DNA of 64,000 bases from Acidobacteriota bacterium (GCA_028875725.1 JAPPCR010000006.1:1495786-1559785), one strand, 5' to 3'. Shown: positions 1 to 9,390, counted from the stretch's first letter. Numbers and translations are program-made. The notes: generated by a model from the letters alone, not told the origin.

Positions 1-2
1 TT

Positions 3-2639
3 GGTCTGGCCCACTTCGTCGAGCACATGGCGTTCAACGGCACGGAGCACTTCGAGAAGGCGGAGCTGCTGGACTACCTGCAGAGCATCGGCATGCGCTT
101 CGGTGCGGACGTCAACGCGTACACGAGCTTCGACGAGACGGTCTACATGCTGGAGGTGCCGACGGACGACCCGGACATCCTGGACAAGGCGCTTCTGGTG
201 CTCGAGGACTGGGCCGGCGCCGTCACCCTGGACGACGAGGAGGTCGAACTCGAGCGCGGCGTCGTGATCGAGGAGTGGAGGGGCGGCCGGGGTGCCGGAG
301 CGAGGCTTCTGGACGCCGAGATCCCCTATCGCTTCCACGGCTCGCGCTACGCGGAACGGCTGCCGATCGGTGATCCGGAGATGCTGCGCGAGGTTCCGCC
401 GCAGCGGCTGCGGGACTTCTACAGGGACTGGTACCGGCCGGACCTGATGGCCGTCGTCGCGGTCGGCGACTTCGACGCGGAAGCGATGGGGGCGAGCATC
501 AGGAGCCGCTTCGCCGCGCTCGAGGGACCCGACGAGCCGCGCGAACGCTTCGAGGCGGAGATTCCGCCTCACGAGGAGACTCTGGTTTCCATCTTCACCG
601 ATCCCGAGTTGACGCGTTCCTCGATCTCGGTTGCCTTCAAGGGCGAAGCGGACGAGTTCGTCACCGTCGCCGACTACCGGAAGCGGCTGGTCCGCGGCCT
701 CTACAACGGCCTGCTGAACAACCGTCTGGCCGAGCGCGCCGAAGAGGCCGATCCGCCCTTCATCGGCGCCACGAGCAGTCGCGGCACGCTGGCCCGGACC
801 CGCAGCCTCTACCTGCTCCGGGCCGGGGCCCGGGAGGGCGCCGAAGTCCGGGCCCTCGAGGCGCTGCTCACCGAATCGGAGCGTGCCCGTCGCCACGGCT
901 TCGAGGAGAGCGAACTGGAACGGGCCCGGGTGAACACGCTGCGCTCGATGGACCGCGCCTACGACGAACGGGACAAGACCCACTCCGCCGCCTATGCCGG
1001 CGAGTACGTGCGGAACTTTCTCAGCGACGAACCGTTCCCGGGGATCGCTTACGAGCGCGAGCTGGCCCGCCGCTACGTCCCCGGGATCACGCTCGCCGAG
1101 GTGAACCGCGTCGCCGACGGGTGGATCCGCGACGAGGATCGCGTCATCCTCGCCAGCGGACCGCGGAAGGAGGGTCTGGAGCCGCCGGTCGAGGAGGAGC
1201 TGCTGGCCGTGTTCGACCGGGTAGGCGAACTGGAGGTCGCGGCCTACGAGGACGATGTCGGCGAGGGCGCCCTGGTGCCTGTTCCGCCGACTCCGGGCCG
1301 GATCGTCGAACGATCGGCGATCGAGGAACTCGGCGTGACCGAGTGGCGGCTGTCGAACGGTGTCCGGGTGGTCTTGCGGCCAAGCGACTTCAAGAACGAT
1401 GAGGTCCTGGTCGGCGCCTTCAGTCCGGGGGGCGCCTCCCTTGTTTCGGACGAAGACTGGCTGGAGGTGAACCTGGCGACCTCGGTGGTGCAGCTCTCCG
1501 GCCTGGGAAGTTTCAGCCTCACCCAGTTGAACAAGGCGCTGGCCGGCAAGGTGGCGCGCGTCGGGCCGGTCATCGGGCCCCTGTTCGAGGGCTTCAGCGG
1601 CCGGGGCTCGCCCAAGGACCTGCAGACGCTCTTCGAGTTGATCTATCTGAGCGGGACGTCGCCCCGCCGCGATGCCGAGGCCTACGAGTCCTTCCTTACC
1701 CGTCAGGGTGCGTTGCTGCGCAACCAGAGCGCGATGCCGCAGTACACCTTCCTCAAGACGTTCGTGGAGATCCTGAGCCAGGACCACCCGCGGCGCCGGA
1801 TGATCACCGAGGAGATGCTGGAAGACCTGGATCAGGACCGCATCTTCGCCGTCTACGAAGACCGTTTCCGGGACTTCTCCGACTTCACCTTCTTCCTCGC
1901 CGGCAGTTTCGAACTCGAGGCGATCGAACCGCTCGTCGAGACCTGGCTGGGCGGCCTGCCGTCGACCGGTCGCGAGGAGGCCTGGCGAGACGTCGGAGTT
2001 CGGACTCCCAAGGGCCTCATCGAACGGACGGTGTACAAGGGGCTCGAGGACCAGAGCCAGGTCGCCCTGGTGTTCAGCGGACCCTTCGAGCAGAGCCAGT
2101 TGAACCGTTACCGTCTGAACTCCATGGTCTCGTTGCTGCGGGACCGTCTGCGAGAGCGCCTGCGCGAGGAACTCGGCGGAACCTACGGTGCGAACGTGTC
2201 CGGAGGGGCCGAGAGGATTCCGGTTTCGCAGTTCTCCGTGCAGATCCTGTTCGGCTGCGACCCGGCTCGCGTCGAGGAGATGCTCCAGGCGGTCCAGGAG
2301 GAGATCGAACGTGTTCGGACGGAACTTGCCACGGACGAGGAAGTCGGCCAGATCCGGGAACAGCAGCGACGGGGCCGCGAAACGGCGAAGGAGACGAATG
2401 GCTTCTGGCTGGGCGTGCTGCAGACCGTGTACCAGTACGACGACGACCCATTGAGCATCCTCACCTACGAGGAACTGTTCGAAGAACTCGACGCGGAGAT
2501 GATCCGCGGCGCCGCCGTGGACTACCTCGGCGGCGAGAACCGGGTCCAGGTGCTGCTGCTGCCGGAGGCGGCCGAAGCACGGGACGACAGCGCCGGCGAG
2601 GAGGCCGCCGAGCCGGCCGCGGCCAAGGAGGCAGCGTGA
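3..2639 (+). CDS. M16 family zinc metallopeptidase, N-terminus cut by window edge
   Basis: The frame is already open at the window start; 878 residues are visible and perhaps 60-80 N-terminal residues, including any signal peptide, are missing. The inverted zinc motif HFVEH is at visible residues 4-8 (two zinc histidines and the catalytic glutamate). The segment ERGVVIEEW at about 84-92 carries the expected third zinc ligand. The length fits the large two-repeat M16 proteases (PqqL/pitrilysin type), with an active N-terminal half and a C-terminal half that has lost the motif. The C-terminus ends in an Ala/Glu-rich tail. Its stop overlaps the start of the propeller gene by four bases (GTGA), so the two are probably co-translated. 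Family assignment is firm; the substrate is unknown, and a periplasmic location is inferred from relatives. Confidence 0.93.
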   Translation, partial: GLAHFVEHMAFNGTEHFEKAELLDYLQSIGMRFGADVNAYTSFDETVYMLEVPTDDPDILDKALLVLEDWAGAVTLDDEEVELERGVVIEEWRGGRGAGARLLDAEIPYRFHGSRYAERLPIGDPEMLREVPPQRLRDFYRDWYRPDLMAVVAVGDFDAEAMGASIRSRFAALEGPDEPRERFEAEIPPHEETLVSIFTDPELTRSSISVAFKGEADEFVTVADYRKRLVRGLYNGLLNNRLAERAEEADPPFIGATSSRGTLARTRSLYLLRAGAREGAEVRALEALLTESERARRHGFEESELERARVNTLRSMDRAYDERDKTHSAAYAGEYVRNFLSDEPFPGIAYERELARRYVPGITLAEVNRVADGWIRDEDRVILASGPRKEGLEPPVEEELLAVFDRVGELEVAAYEDDVGEGALVPVPPTPGRIVERSAIEELGVTEWRLSNGVRVVLRPSDFKNDEVLVGAFSPGGASLVSDEDWLEVNLATSVVQLSGLGSFSLTQLNKALAGKVARVGPVIGPLFEGFSGRGSPKDLQTLFELIYLSGTSPRRDAEAYESFLTRQGALLRNQSAMPQYTFLKTFVEILSQDHPRRRMITEEMLEDLDQDRIFAVYEDRFRDFSDFTFFLAGSFELEAIEPLVETWLGGLPSTGREEAWRDVGVRTPKGLIERTVYKGLEDQSQVALVFSGPFEQSQLNRYRLNSMVSLLRDRLRERLREELGGTYGANVSGGAERIPVSQFSVQILFGCDPARVEEMLQAVQEEIERVRTELATDEEVGQIREQQRRGRETAKETNGFWLGVLQTVYQYDDDPLSILTYEELFEELDAEMIRGAAVDYLGGENRVQVLLLPEAAEARDDSAGEEAAEPAAAKEAA

Positions 2640-3940
2640 ACGAGACGAGAGAGGAATCCGGACGCCACAAAGGGCGCGTCGTGCAGCGGGCCGCGATCTG
2701 GTGCCTCCTGACGGCGGTGTCATGCGTACTGCCGGCGAGCGAGCCGGAGTGGCCGAACTGGCGAGGACCCGAGCGGAACGGCTACAGCGCGCACACCGGG
2801 CTGCCCAGCGAGTGGTCGCACGAGGGCGACACGGAGCGGAACATCCTCTGGAAACTGGCGCTGCCGGACCGTTCCGGCTCGACTCCGATCGTGGTCGGCG
2901 ACATCGTGTTTCTGAACGTCGCCGAGGGCGACGACCTGTCCCTGTGGCGCGTCGCTGCCGGTTCGGGCGCTGTTGTATGGAAGCGGTCGATCGGCGGCGG
3001 CAACCGCTTCCAGCGCAAGCACAACATGTCGTCGCCCTCTCCGATCACTGACGGCGAGCGGGTCTGGATCTTGACCGGAACCGGCGCCCTGCAGGCCTAC
3101 GACTTCGACGGCAACCAGCTCTGGGCGCGGGAACTCGAACAGGACTACGGCGCCTTCGGCCTGAACCACGGCTACGGCTCGTCCGCTCTGCTCTGGCGGG
3201 AGGTGCTCTACGTGCCGGTCCTGCACGGCATGAAGACGGACGACCCCTCGTACCTACTGGCCATCGACGCCGACTCGGGCGAGACGATCTGGAGGCAGGA
3301 GCGGCCGACGAACGCCCGGATGGAGTCTCCGGACGCCTACATCACGCCCGCGCTCGTCGAGAGCGGCGACGGACACGTCCTGGTGCTGAACGGGGGTGAC
3401 GTCGCCACCGGCCACGACCCGGGCGACGGCCGTGAGTTGTGGCGCGTGGAAGGCTTCAACCCGAGGAACAGCCCGATGTACCGCGTCGTCGCGTCGCCGG
3501 TAGCTTCAGGCGACCTGGTCTTCGTTCCCACCCGCGTCAGTCCCATGAAGGCGCTGCGGCTCGGAGACGGCGGCGAGCCGGAGATCCTCTGGGAGACCGA
3601 CCGCGGACCCGATGTGCCGACCCCCGCGACGGACGGCGAGACGCTCTATCTCCTTCGCGACAACGGCCTCCTGTCACGGCTGGACGCCAGGACCGGCGCG
3701 GCGGACTGGGAGAACCAGCGTCTGGAGCCGGGCACCTACAGCGCCTCGCTCCTGGTTGCCGACGGCAAGATCTACGCGACCAGCGAGGACGGCGTGACCA
3801 CGGTGGTCCGGGACGGGCCCGAGTTCGAAATCCTGGCCAGGAACCAGGTCCAGGGCTTCACGCTGTCGTCGCTGGGCGTGGCCGAGGGGCGGCTCTACCT
3901 GCGAACCGACAGTTTCCTCTACTGCATCGCTGAACCGTAG
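2636..3940 (+). CDS. PQQ-like beta-propeller repeat protein, probably exported
   Basis: 434 residues starting at GTG in a GTGA overlap with the upstream protease stop. A basic N-terminus is followed by a hydrophobic stretch at about residues 18-33 (AAIWCLLTAVSCVLP), which looks like a signal peptide. After it comes PEWPNWRGPERNGYS, the usual opening of the PQQ-binding-like propeller family. Repeated blade motifs of the type DADSGETIW and DARTGAADWE (Gly-Xaa-Xaa-Trp closures) continue to the C-terminus. Members of this family include outer-membrane assembly scaffolds and periplasmic proteins without PQQ; nothing here shows cofactor binding. Pairing with a secreted protease suggests an envelope role, which is an inference. 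Confidence 0.85.
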   Translation: MNETREESGRHKGRVVQRAAIWCLLTAVSCVLPASEPEWPNWRGPERNGYSAHTGLPSEWSHEGDTERNILWKLALPDRSGSTPIVVGDIVFLNVAEGDDLSLWRVAAGSGAVVWKRSIGGGNRFQRKHNMSSPSPITDGERVWILTGTGALQAYDFDGNQLWARELEQDYGAFGLNHGYGSSALLWREVLYVPVLHGMKTDDPSYLLAIDADSGETIWRQERPTNARMESPDAYITPALVESGDGHVLVLNGGDVATGHDPGDGRELWRVEGFNPRNSPMYRVVASPVASGDLVFVPTRVSPMKALRLGDGGEPEILWETDRGPDVPTPATDGETLYLLRDNGLLSRLDARTGAADWENQRLEPGTYSASLLVADGKIYATSEDGVTTVVRDGPEFEILARNQVQGFTLSSLGVAEGRLYLRTDSFLYCIAEP

Positions 3941-3964
3941 AGCGGAGGCCCGCGACCGGCGAGT

Positions 3965-3970
3965 TATGAT
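3965..3970 (+). promoter_or_regulatory. Candidate -10 element for the TAXI transporter operon
   Basis: TATGAT lies 52 bases before the ATG of the binding-protein gene, just after the propeller gene ends at 3940. No convincing -35 hexamer is visible. The placement supports a separate transcription unit for the transporter. Confidence 0.35.
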
Positions 3971-4022
3971 CGCCTGCCGCGCCCGTCCGGTGCGCCAACC
4001 TTCCGTCACCGAGGTCCCGTCG

Positions 4023-5024
4023 ATGAAGAACCGCCTGCTCATGCTCCCGTCGGTACTCGTCCCGCCGGCACTCGTGCTTGCGCTTGCCTGCGCGGGCGGA
4101 GACGGAGCGGACGGCGGCGCCGGCAACCCGCGGTTCCTCAGCATGGGCACCGCGCCGGTCGGCGGCGCCTTCCCGGTCGTCGGCGGCGCGATCGCCGAAG
4201 TGCTGAACGACAACCGCGGAGAGAACAACTGGCGGGTCCAGCCGCGCGGGACGAAGGGCTCGCAGGAGAACATTCGCCGGCTCGCGCGCGGCGAGCTGGA
4301 ACTTGCCATGTCGAACTCGGCCATCAGCTACTTCGCGGTCCTGGGGGAATCGGGCTGGGAGCAGAGCTACGACATCCGCGCGGTCGCCACGCTGGCGCCG
4401 AACATCGCGACGTTCATCGCCAAGGCCGATTCGGGCCTCGCCGCCATGAGCGACCTGGCGGGCAAGCGGGCGATGGTCGGCGTAGCCGGCGCCGGCTTCG
4501 AGATGTTCGTCGAGCCGCTGCTGGCGGCGCATGGCGTGACCTACGACGACTTCACCCAGGTCTACGGCACCCAGAGCGGGGCCGTCGACATGCTGGGCGA
4601 CGGCTCGATCGACGCCGCCTTTCTCGGCGGTGCGGTGCCGACCGGCGCGGTGACCCAGGCCAGCAGTACGCACGACATCGTCTTCCTGCCGTTCGACGAG
4701 GAGAGGCGGCAGGAGCTCGCGCGTGACTATCCCTTCTTCCAGCTCGCCACGATTCCCGCCGACGCCTACTCCGATCTCACCGAGGACTACCCCGGCCTCA
4801 ACGTCGGTTCGATGCACCTGATCACTTACGCCGACGCGGACGAGGAACTCGTCTACCAGGTCACGAAGACCATGTGGGAGAACCGGCAGGCAATCGCCGA
4901 GAAGCACCCCGCCGGCCGTGCGATCAACGAGGCGAACGTCGCCCGCAACACCGGCACGCCGTTCCATTCGGGGGCGGAGCGCTACTACCGCGAGATCGGT
5001 ATCTGGCCCGAAGCGGACGGTTGA
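4023..5024 (+). CDS. TAXI family TRAP transporter solute-binding lipoprotein
   Basis: 333 residues from the ATG at 4023. This start was chosen over the in-frame ATG at 3966 because it opens directly into a lipoprotein signal (MKNRLLMLPS, hydrophobic core, lipobox LALAC with the lipidated cysteine at residue 23). The mature part has TAXI-family features: FLSMGTAPVGGAFPVVGGAIAEVLN, here split around residues 38-63, and a later ELAMSNSAISYFA segment. TAXI proteins capture an organic acid or amino acid in the periplasm and hand it to a fused TRAP membrane protein, which is encoded next. The substrate cannot be read from sequence. The stop overlaps the permease start by three bases. Confidence 0.92.
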   Translation: MKNRLLMLPSVLVPPALVLALACAGGDGADGGAGNPRFLSMGTAPVGGAFPVVGGAIAEVLNDNRGENNWRVQPRGTKGSQENIRRLARGELELAMSNSAISYFAVLGESGWEQSYDIRAVATLAPNIATFIAKADSGLAAMSDLAGKRAMVGVAGAGFEMFVEPLLAAHGVTYDDFTQVYGTQSGAVDMLGDGSIDAAFLGGAVPTGAVTQASSTHDIVFLPFDEERRQELARDYPFFQLATIPADAYSDLTEDYPGLNVGSMHLITYADADEELVYQVTKTMWENRQAIAEKHPAGRAINEANVARNTGTPFHSGAERYYREIGIWPEADG

Positions 5025-7189
5025 ACGAGGCCGCCGAGCGCACGCGCCGGGGCCTGATCGGGGCACTCGGCGTCGCCCTGTGCTTCTTCGTTCTGCTCGA
5101 GGTGAACTTCGGGCTGCTGCTGCCGCAATCTTCCCTGGCCGTGTTCGTCGGCCTCGGATTGCTGCTCTGCTTCCTCGCCTTTCCGGTTCATCCCAAGCTC
5201 GGATCGAACCTCTGGCTGCGGGGCCTGGACGTGCTGTTCGGGCTCATGGCCCTGGCGGTCTGCGCCTACGTCGTCGTGCAGACGGAGCCGGCGTTCGAGC
5301 ACCTGTGGTCGGGCGGCAGGTCCCTCGGAAACCGGGCCGGCATCGAGACCACGGCGGACATCGGCCTCGGCCTGGTCGGCCTCCTGCTCGTGCTCGAGGC
5401 TGCGCGGCGGAGTATCGGCTGGATCGTTCCCGCCCTGGGCCTGACTTTCGTCGCCCACACGCTCTACTGCTACTTCAGCCTGCGCAACGGCTGGGCGCTA
5501 CTGCCGGACTGGCTGTTTCCCCACGCCGGCCAGAGCCCCCGCGACGTGGTCGGCACGACATTCCTTCAGAGTCTGGGCGTGTTCGGCCCGGCGGCCTCGG
5601 TCATGTTCCGCTACGTCTTCCTGTTCGTCGTGTTCGGCGCGTTTCTCGAGATGTCCGGTGCGACCCAGTTCATCATGCGCTTCGCGGAGCGGGTGTTCGG
5701 CACCAGGCCGGGCGGACCGGCGAAGGTGGCGGTGCTGAGCAGCGGACTGCTGGGCTCCCTTTCCGGCAGCGCGGTGGCCAACGCGGTGACCACCGGCGCC
5801 TTCACGATTCCCATGATGAGGAGCAACGGCTTCAGGCGCCACGTGGCGGCGGCGGTGGAAGCCGCGGCGGCCTCCGGAGGCGCCCTGGTGCCGCCGGTCA
5901 TGGGCGCCGGCGCCTACATGATGCTCGAGATCGTCGAGCCCCAGGTCACCTTCCTGCAGATCGTGCAGGCGGCCCTGCTGCCGGCCGTCCTTTTCTACCT
6001 CTCGCTCTTCCTTATCGTCCACTTCTATTCGCGGCGCGTCGGTACGCCGGAGCGCGAGGGCGAGCCGCCTCCGGTGAGGCGCTTCGACGCGCTGGTCTTC
6101 ATCGCCGGCCTGGCCACCCTCATCCTGCTCCTGCTGCTGCGGTTCTCGCCGTTTCGCGCGGTGACCGGGGCGCTGATCGTCATCCTGGTGCTGGCGGTGC
6201 TGCGACCGGAGATCGACCTTCCGCGCAGGCTGCGCCGCCTGGCCCTCGGCTGTTTCGCCGGCGTGGCCCTTCTGCACCAGGTGATCTGGGGCGACCTTCC
6301 AGCGGACCCGTCGTTCCGGCAGGTCTTCGAGTCCTGGCTCTCGTCCGGCATCGTGGCGATGTTCGGGTTGATGGCGTTCGGCCTGATACACCGCGTCTTC
6401 CGGCCCCGCATCCTCGGCGCCCTGACCCAGGCGGCGCGCAACGGAATTCCGCTGGTCGCCGCCAGCGCCTGCGTCGGCGTGGTCATCGGCATCGTCCAGC
6501 AGACCGGCATCGCGGCGGACTTCTCGGCGGCGATCAAGGGCGTCGTGGCGACGAACCTGTTCCTGGCCCTGCTCGGCATCATGGTCACGTCGCTCGTGCT
6601 GGGCATGGGGGTGCCGTCCGTCGTCTGTTACCTGCTGATGGCGACCCTGATGGGTTCCCTTCTCTCGGAACTCGGGGTCATTCCCCTGGCGGCACACCTG
6701 TTCATCTTCTATTTCGGGATGATGTCCATGGTGACGCCGCCGGTCGCGCTCGCCGCCTACGCGGCTTCGAGCCTGGCCCAGGCGCCAGTCATGCCGACCG
6801 CGCTGGCGGCGTTCCGCTTCGCCCTGGTCGGCTTCACGCTGCCCTTCATGTTCGTCTACCGGCCCGCGCTGCTGATGATGGACGAGGGCGGGTCGAGCCT
6901 CTTCGCGTCCGGAGCAGCGGGGCTGCCGCCTCTGGTGCTGGCGCTCGGGACGGCCGTCGTCGGCATCGTGGCCCTGGCCTCCGGGATCGGCGGCTACCTC
7001 CGGTCCGAACTCACCCTGCCGCTGCGGGTCCTCCTGCTGGTCGCGGCCGCCCTGCTCCTGGTTCCCGATCTCGGCGGTCCGACCCTCGGGCTCGTCGTGA
7101 ACGGCGTGGGTGCCCTGCTGTTCGCGGCGCTTCTCGTGTTGAACCGGCCCGACCGCGGCGCCGGTCCAGCGACTAGTCCAGGAACGTGA
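5021..7189 (+). CDS. TRAP transporter fused permease (TAXI type, small plus large subunit)
   Basis: 722 residues if translation starts at the TTG at 5021, which forms a TTGA overlap with the binding-protein stop. The first residues then read NEAAERTRRGLIG, immediately before the first membrane segment. An upstream in-frame ATG at 4874 would add 49 Arg/Pro-rich residues that only mirror the overlapping gene, so it was rejected. Numerous hydrophobic helices cover the protein. A DctM-like core is recognisable (SGSAVANAVTTGAFTIPMM near residue 250; VTPPVALAAYAASSLA near 575). The fused architecture is normal for TAXI systems and differs from the separate DctQ/DctM pair at 31.8 kb. It ends overlapping the convergent ligase gene by 17 bases. 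Confidence 0.9.
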   Translation: MNEAAERTRRGLIGALGVALCFFVLLEVNFGLLLPQSSLAVFVGLGLLLCFLAFPVHPKLGSNLWLRGLDVLFGLMALAVCAYVVVQTEPAFEHLWSGGRSLGNRAGIETTADIGLGLVGLLLVLEAARRSIGWIVPALGLTFVAHTLYCYFSLRNGWALLPDWLFPHAGQSPRDVVGTTFLQSLGVFGPAASVMFRYVFLFVVFGAFLEMSGATQFIMRFAERVFGTRPGGPAKVAVLSSGLLGSLSGSAVANAVTTGAFTIPMMRSNGFRRHVAAAVEAAAASGGALVPPVMGAGAYMMLEIVEPQVTFLQIVQAALLPAVLFYLSLFLIVHFYSRRVGTPEREGEPPPVRRFDALVFIAGLATLILLLLLRFSPFRAVTGALIVILVLAVLRPEIDLPRRLRRLALGCFAGVALLHQVIWGDLPADPSFRQVFESWLSSGIVAMFGLMAFGLIHRVFRPRILGALTQAARNGIPLVAASACVGVVIGIVQQTGIAADFSAAIKGVVATNLFLALLGIMVTSLVLGMGVPSVVCYLLMATLMGSLLSELGVIPLAAHLFIFYFGMMSMVTPPVALAAYAASSLAQAPVMPTALAAFRFALVGFTLPFMFVYRPALLMMDEGGSSLFASGAAGLPPLVLALGTAVVGIVALASGIGGYLRSELTLPLRVLLLVAAALLLVPDLGGPTLGLVVNGVGALLFAALLVLNRPDRGAGPATSPGT

Positions 7190-8477
7190 AGCGGTTCGCC
7201 TTCAGTTCGTACCGGGGGAGCGAACCGGCGTCGGCGATCTGGACCGGGACCCTCAGGCTGAGCCGCTCCTCGAACAGGTCCTGGAGCCTGGACCTGAGAC
7301 TTCGGGATTCGGCGCCAGGCTCGGGTTCGACCTCCAGTTCGAACTCGGCCATCCGGGAGCGCCGACGAACCGTAGCGCGGTACTCCGCGACGCCGCCCAC
7401 CTCCCGGATCAGGGCCTCGACCGCGCTCGGGTAGATGTTCACTCCGCGCACGATGAACATGTCGTCAGCGCGCGCGACCACGCCGCCGTCCAGGTAGACA
7501 GTTGGCCGGCCGCTCGGGCAACCGGCGGCGCGCAGGCGCGCGACGTCGCCGGTGCGGTAGCGGATGACCGGACTGCCGATCCGCCCGAGGTTCGTCAGGA
7601 CGAGTTCGCCGAGGTCGTCGGCGCCGGCTTCGCCCGCGGCCGCCTCGACCGGTGGCCGCGGAGCCCCGGTTTCCCGGGCGATCCACTCGACGATGAACTC
7701 GTCCTCCAGGATGTGGAGGTTCTCACCGACGCCGCAGGGGACGCCCCAGGCGCCCACCTCCGTCGCGCCGGCGTGGTCGAAGACACGGGCGCCGAAACCC
7801 GCCGCGAGCTGCTGCTTGACCGCGGGGACGCCAGCGCCCGGTTCGCCGGCGTGGATCGTCCGCTCGACGGCGCCGCCGGCGAGGTCTATACCGAGTCGGC
7901 GGGCCGACTCGAGCATCCGCAGGGCGTAGGTGGGCGTCGACAGCAGCACCGTGCTGCCATCGTCCCGCATCATCTGCAGCCGCTGTTCGGTGCTCAGATG
8001 GCCGCCCGGCTGGACCAGGCAGCCGAGCTGCTGCGCGGCCTCGAACGCGGTCCAGAAGCCGATGAAGGGACCGAAGCCGAAGGCGGCGAAGACACGGTCC
8101 GCGGAGGTGACGCCGGCGCCCTCGTAGACTGCGAGCCAGCAGTCCAGGAACCACTGCCAGCTCGCCGGCGTATCGAGCCATCGAAGCGGGCGGCCGGCGG
8201 TACCCGACGTGCGGTGAACGCGGACGTACCGGTCGAGGGGGAAGGTGAGGTTCGTGCCCCAGGGGGCGTTCGCCTCCTGGTCGGCCGCGAGCTCGTCCTT
8301 CGTGGTGAAGGGGAGGTCGGCAAGATCGTCGAGGGTCGGCGGCGAATCGAAGCCCGCGGCCCGCCACTTTGCGCGGTAGAAGGAGTTGTGCACGTAGACC
8401 TGGTCCGCCATGCGGGCGAAGCGATCCGCCTGCCGCGCCCGGAGCCGCTGGCGGCTCCGCGCCAACCGGTCGGTCAA
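7173..8477 (-). CDS. Phenylacetate--CoA ligase-like AMP-forming enzyme
   Basis: 434 residues from a TTG start that forms a TTGA overlap with the stop... of the following gene's frame at 8474. The protein has the PaaK-like layout: an N-terminal HNSFYRAKWRAAGF block, the phosphate-binding loop RTSGTAGRPLRWLDT near residues 86-101, HAGEPG near 227 and a C-terminal domain with RYRTGDVARL and VRGVNIYPSAVEALI. Such enzymes activate aryl or other carboxylic acids to acyl-CoA through an adenylate. It is slightly short for a PaaK but all core motifs are present. No phenylacetate catabolic genes are nearby, so the true substrate is open. The membrane-protein gene at 8474-9289 is immediately upstream on the same strand and both are probably one transcript. 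Confidence 0.85.
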   Translation of the reverse strand: MTDRLARSRQRLRARQADRFARMADQVYVHNSFYRAKWRAAGFDSPPTLDDLADLPFTTKDELAADQEANAPWGTNLTFPLDRYVRVHRTSGTAGRPLRWLDTPASWQWFLDCWLAVYEGAGVTSADRVFAAFGFGPFIGFWTAFEAAQQLGCLVQPGGHLSTEQRLQMMRDDGSTVLLSTPTYALRMLESARRLGIDLAGGAVERTIHAGEPGAGVPAVKQQLAAGFGARVFDHAGATEVGAWGVPCGVGENLHILEDEFIVEWIARETGAPRPPVEAAAGEAGADDLGELVLTNLGRIGSPVIRYRTGDVARLRAAGCPSGRPTVYLDGGVVARADDMFIVRGVNIYPSAVEALIREVGGVAEYRATVRRRSRMAEFELEVEPEPGAESRSLRSRLQDLFEERLSLRVPVQIADAGSLPRYELKANRFTFLD

Positions 8478-9289
8478 AGTCGTGGTTCCTCGGTGACCGG
8501 AGGCCCCGGGTCGACAGCCGGGTCCAGATCGACCTCGTCCCGGAAGCGCACGTCGATGCGGTAGGCCTCCACGTCCTCGCCGAACTGCGAGAGCAGGAAC
8601 GTGCGCACGAAGTCGGCGGTCCTGCGCCGGCCGAGCTCGCGCACGAGGGCGATGTTCTCGCCCGCGCGGGCGGCCAACTGGTCCGTGATGCGGAGGCGGA
8701 GCTGCTCAAGGACCGCTTCCTCGTCGCGCAGGATCGAATCCCCCTGAACCCGGTACTCGATCGCCGAGGCGTCGACGGCCGGCCGGTTGGCTCGCACGCC
8801 GGGCGCCAGGACGTGAACCGTCGTTCCCTCCAGGGTCAGCGACCACTCGTCCTCCAGGTCGAGGTAGTAGGTGTATCGGACCGGGACCCGCGCCTCGACG
8901 ACCACGTCGGGCAGCCTGAGCCGGCCCCATAGCAGGCTGGCCGAGTCCGTGCGCTCCAGCACTTCGGTCTGGTCGAGGGAGGCGAACTGGAGAAAGGAGC
9001 TGCCCGAAACCTCCGTGGCGTAACTCATGAAGGATGTCTGCACGCTGCCGGTCCGGAACGCCCGCGCGATGCGTTCCACGCTCTCCACCGCGGCGCGGCC
9101 GATCTCCCGGCCGCTTTCGACCATTTCGCCTGGCACCTGGGTCAGCCGGATGATCACGTAGCCGATCACGATGACCACGACCATGCCCAGGATCAGCGTG
9201 ATGAAGCCGAGCCGCCACAGCATCTGGCTGCGCGGATTGCGCGGACCGCGGCCAGGGAAGCCGCCCTGCTGTCGGGGTGCTTGGACCAT
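8474..9289 (-). CDS. Membrane-anchored protein of unknown function (possibly DUF4230-like)
   Basis: 271 residues. A Gly/Pro/Arg-rich cytoplasmic start is followed by one hydrophobic helix at about residues 25-48 and a large soluble domain. In that domain residues 100-260 alternate beta-rich (VVVEARVPVRYTYYLDLE) and charged helical (LRLRITDQLAARAGENIALVRELG) stretches. The layout resembles single-pass DUF4230 or HflC-like proteins, but no diagnostic motif was recognised. It ends in an acidic Pro-rich tail. The start overlaps nothing; TAGACT sits 8 bases before the ATG with no Shine-Dalgarno sequence. It precedes and overlaps the ligase gene by four bases. Confidence 0.75.
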   Translation of the reverse strand: MVQAPRQQGGFPGRGPRNPRSQMLWRLGFITLILGMVVVIVIGYVIIRLTQVPGEMVESGREIGRAAVESVERIARAFRTGSVQTSFMSYATEVSGSSFLQFASLDQTEVLERTDSASLLWGRLRLPDVVVEARVPVRYTYYLDLEDEWSLTLEGTTVHVLAPGVRANRPAVDASAIEYRVQGDSILRDEEAVLEQLRLRITDQLAARAGENIALVRELGRRRTADFVRTFLLSQFGEDVEAYRIDVRFRDEVDLDPAVDPGPPVTEEPRL

Positions 9290-9297
9290 CGGAGCGC

Positions 9298-9303
9298 AGT
9301 CTA
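9298..9303 (-). promoter_or_regulatory. Candidate -10 (TAGACT) for the 9289 gene, leaderless type
   Basis: Read on the minus strand, TAGACT ends 8 bases before the ATG of the membrane-protein gene. A transcript starting 6-7 bases downstream would begin almost at the start codon. No Shine-Dalgarno sequence and no clear -35 are visible. Confidence 0.4.
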
Positions 9304-9323
9304 TGTCCGACCTGCCGGCGACC

Positions 9324-9332
9324 TGCTAGCCT
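9324..9332 (+). promoter_or_regulatory. Candidate extended -10 (TGCTAGCCT) for the LLM oxidoreductase
   Basis: TGCTAGCCT matches the extended -10 form TGnTAnnnT and recurs nearly unchanged before rnpB, the TPR gene and dctQ. Here it gives a leader of roughly 50 bases containing a Shine-Dalgarno-like TGGAGA before the ATG at 9391. Confidence 0.4.
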
Positions 9333-9390
9333 CGCGCGCGTTTCGCTCCCTCGAACCCGGACAAAGACCCAAGACCCTGGAGACCGGACC

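Noticed and set aside
4874..5020. 49-residue N-terminal extension of the TAXI permease
   Set aside because: The extension is antisense-like Arg/Pro-rich sequence from the overlapping binding-protein gene; the TTGA overlap start precedes the first membrane helix directly.
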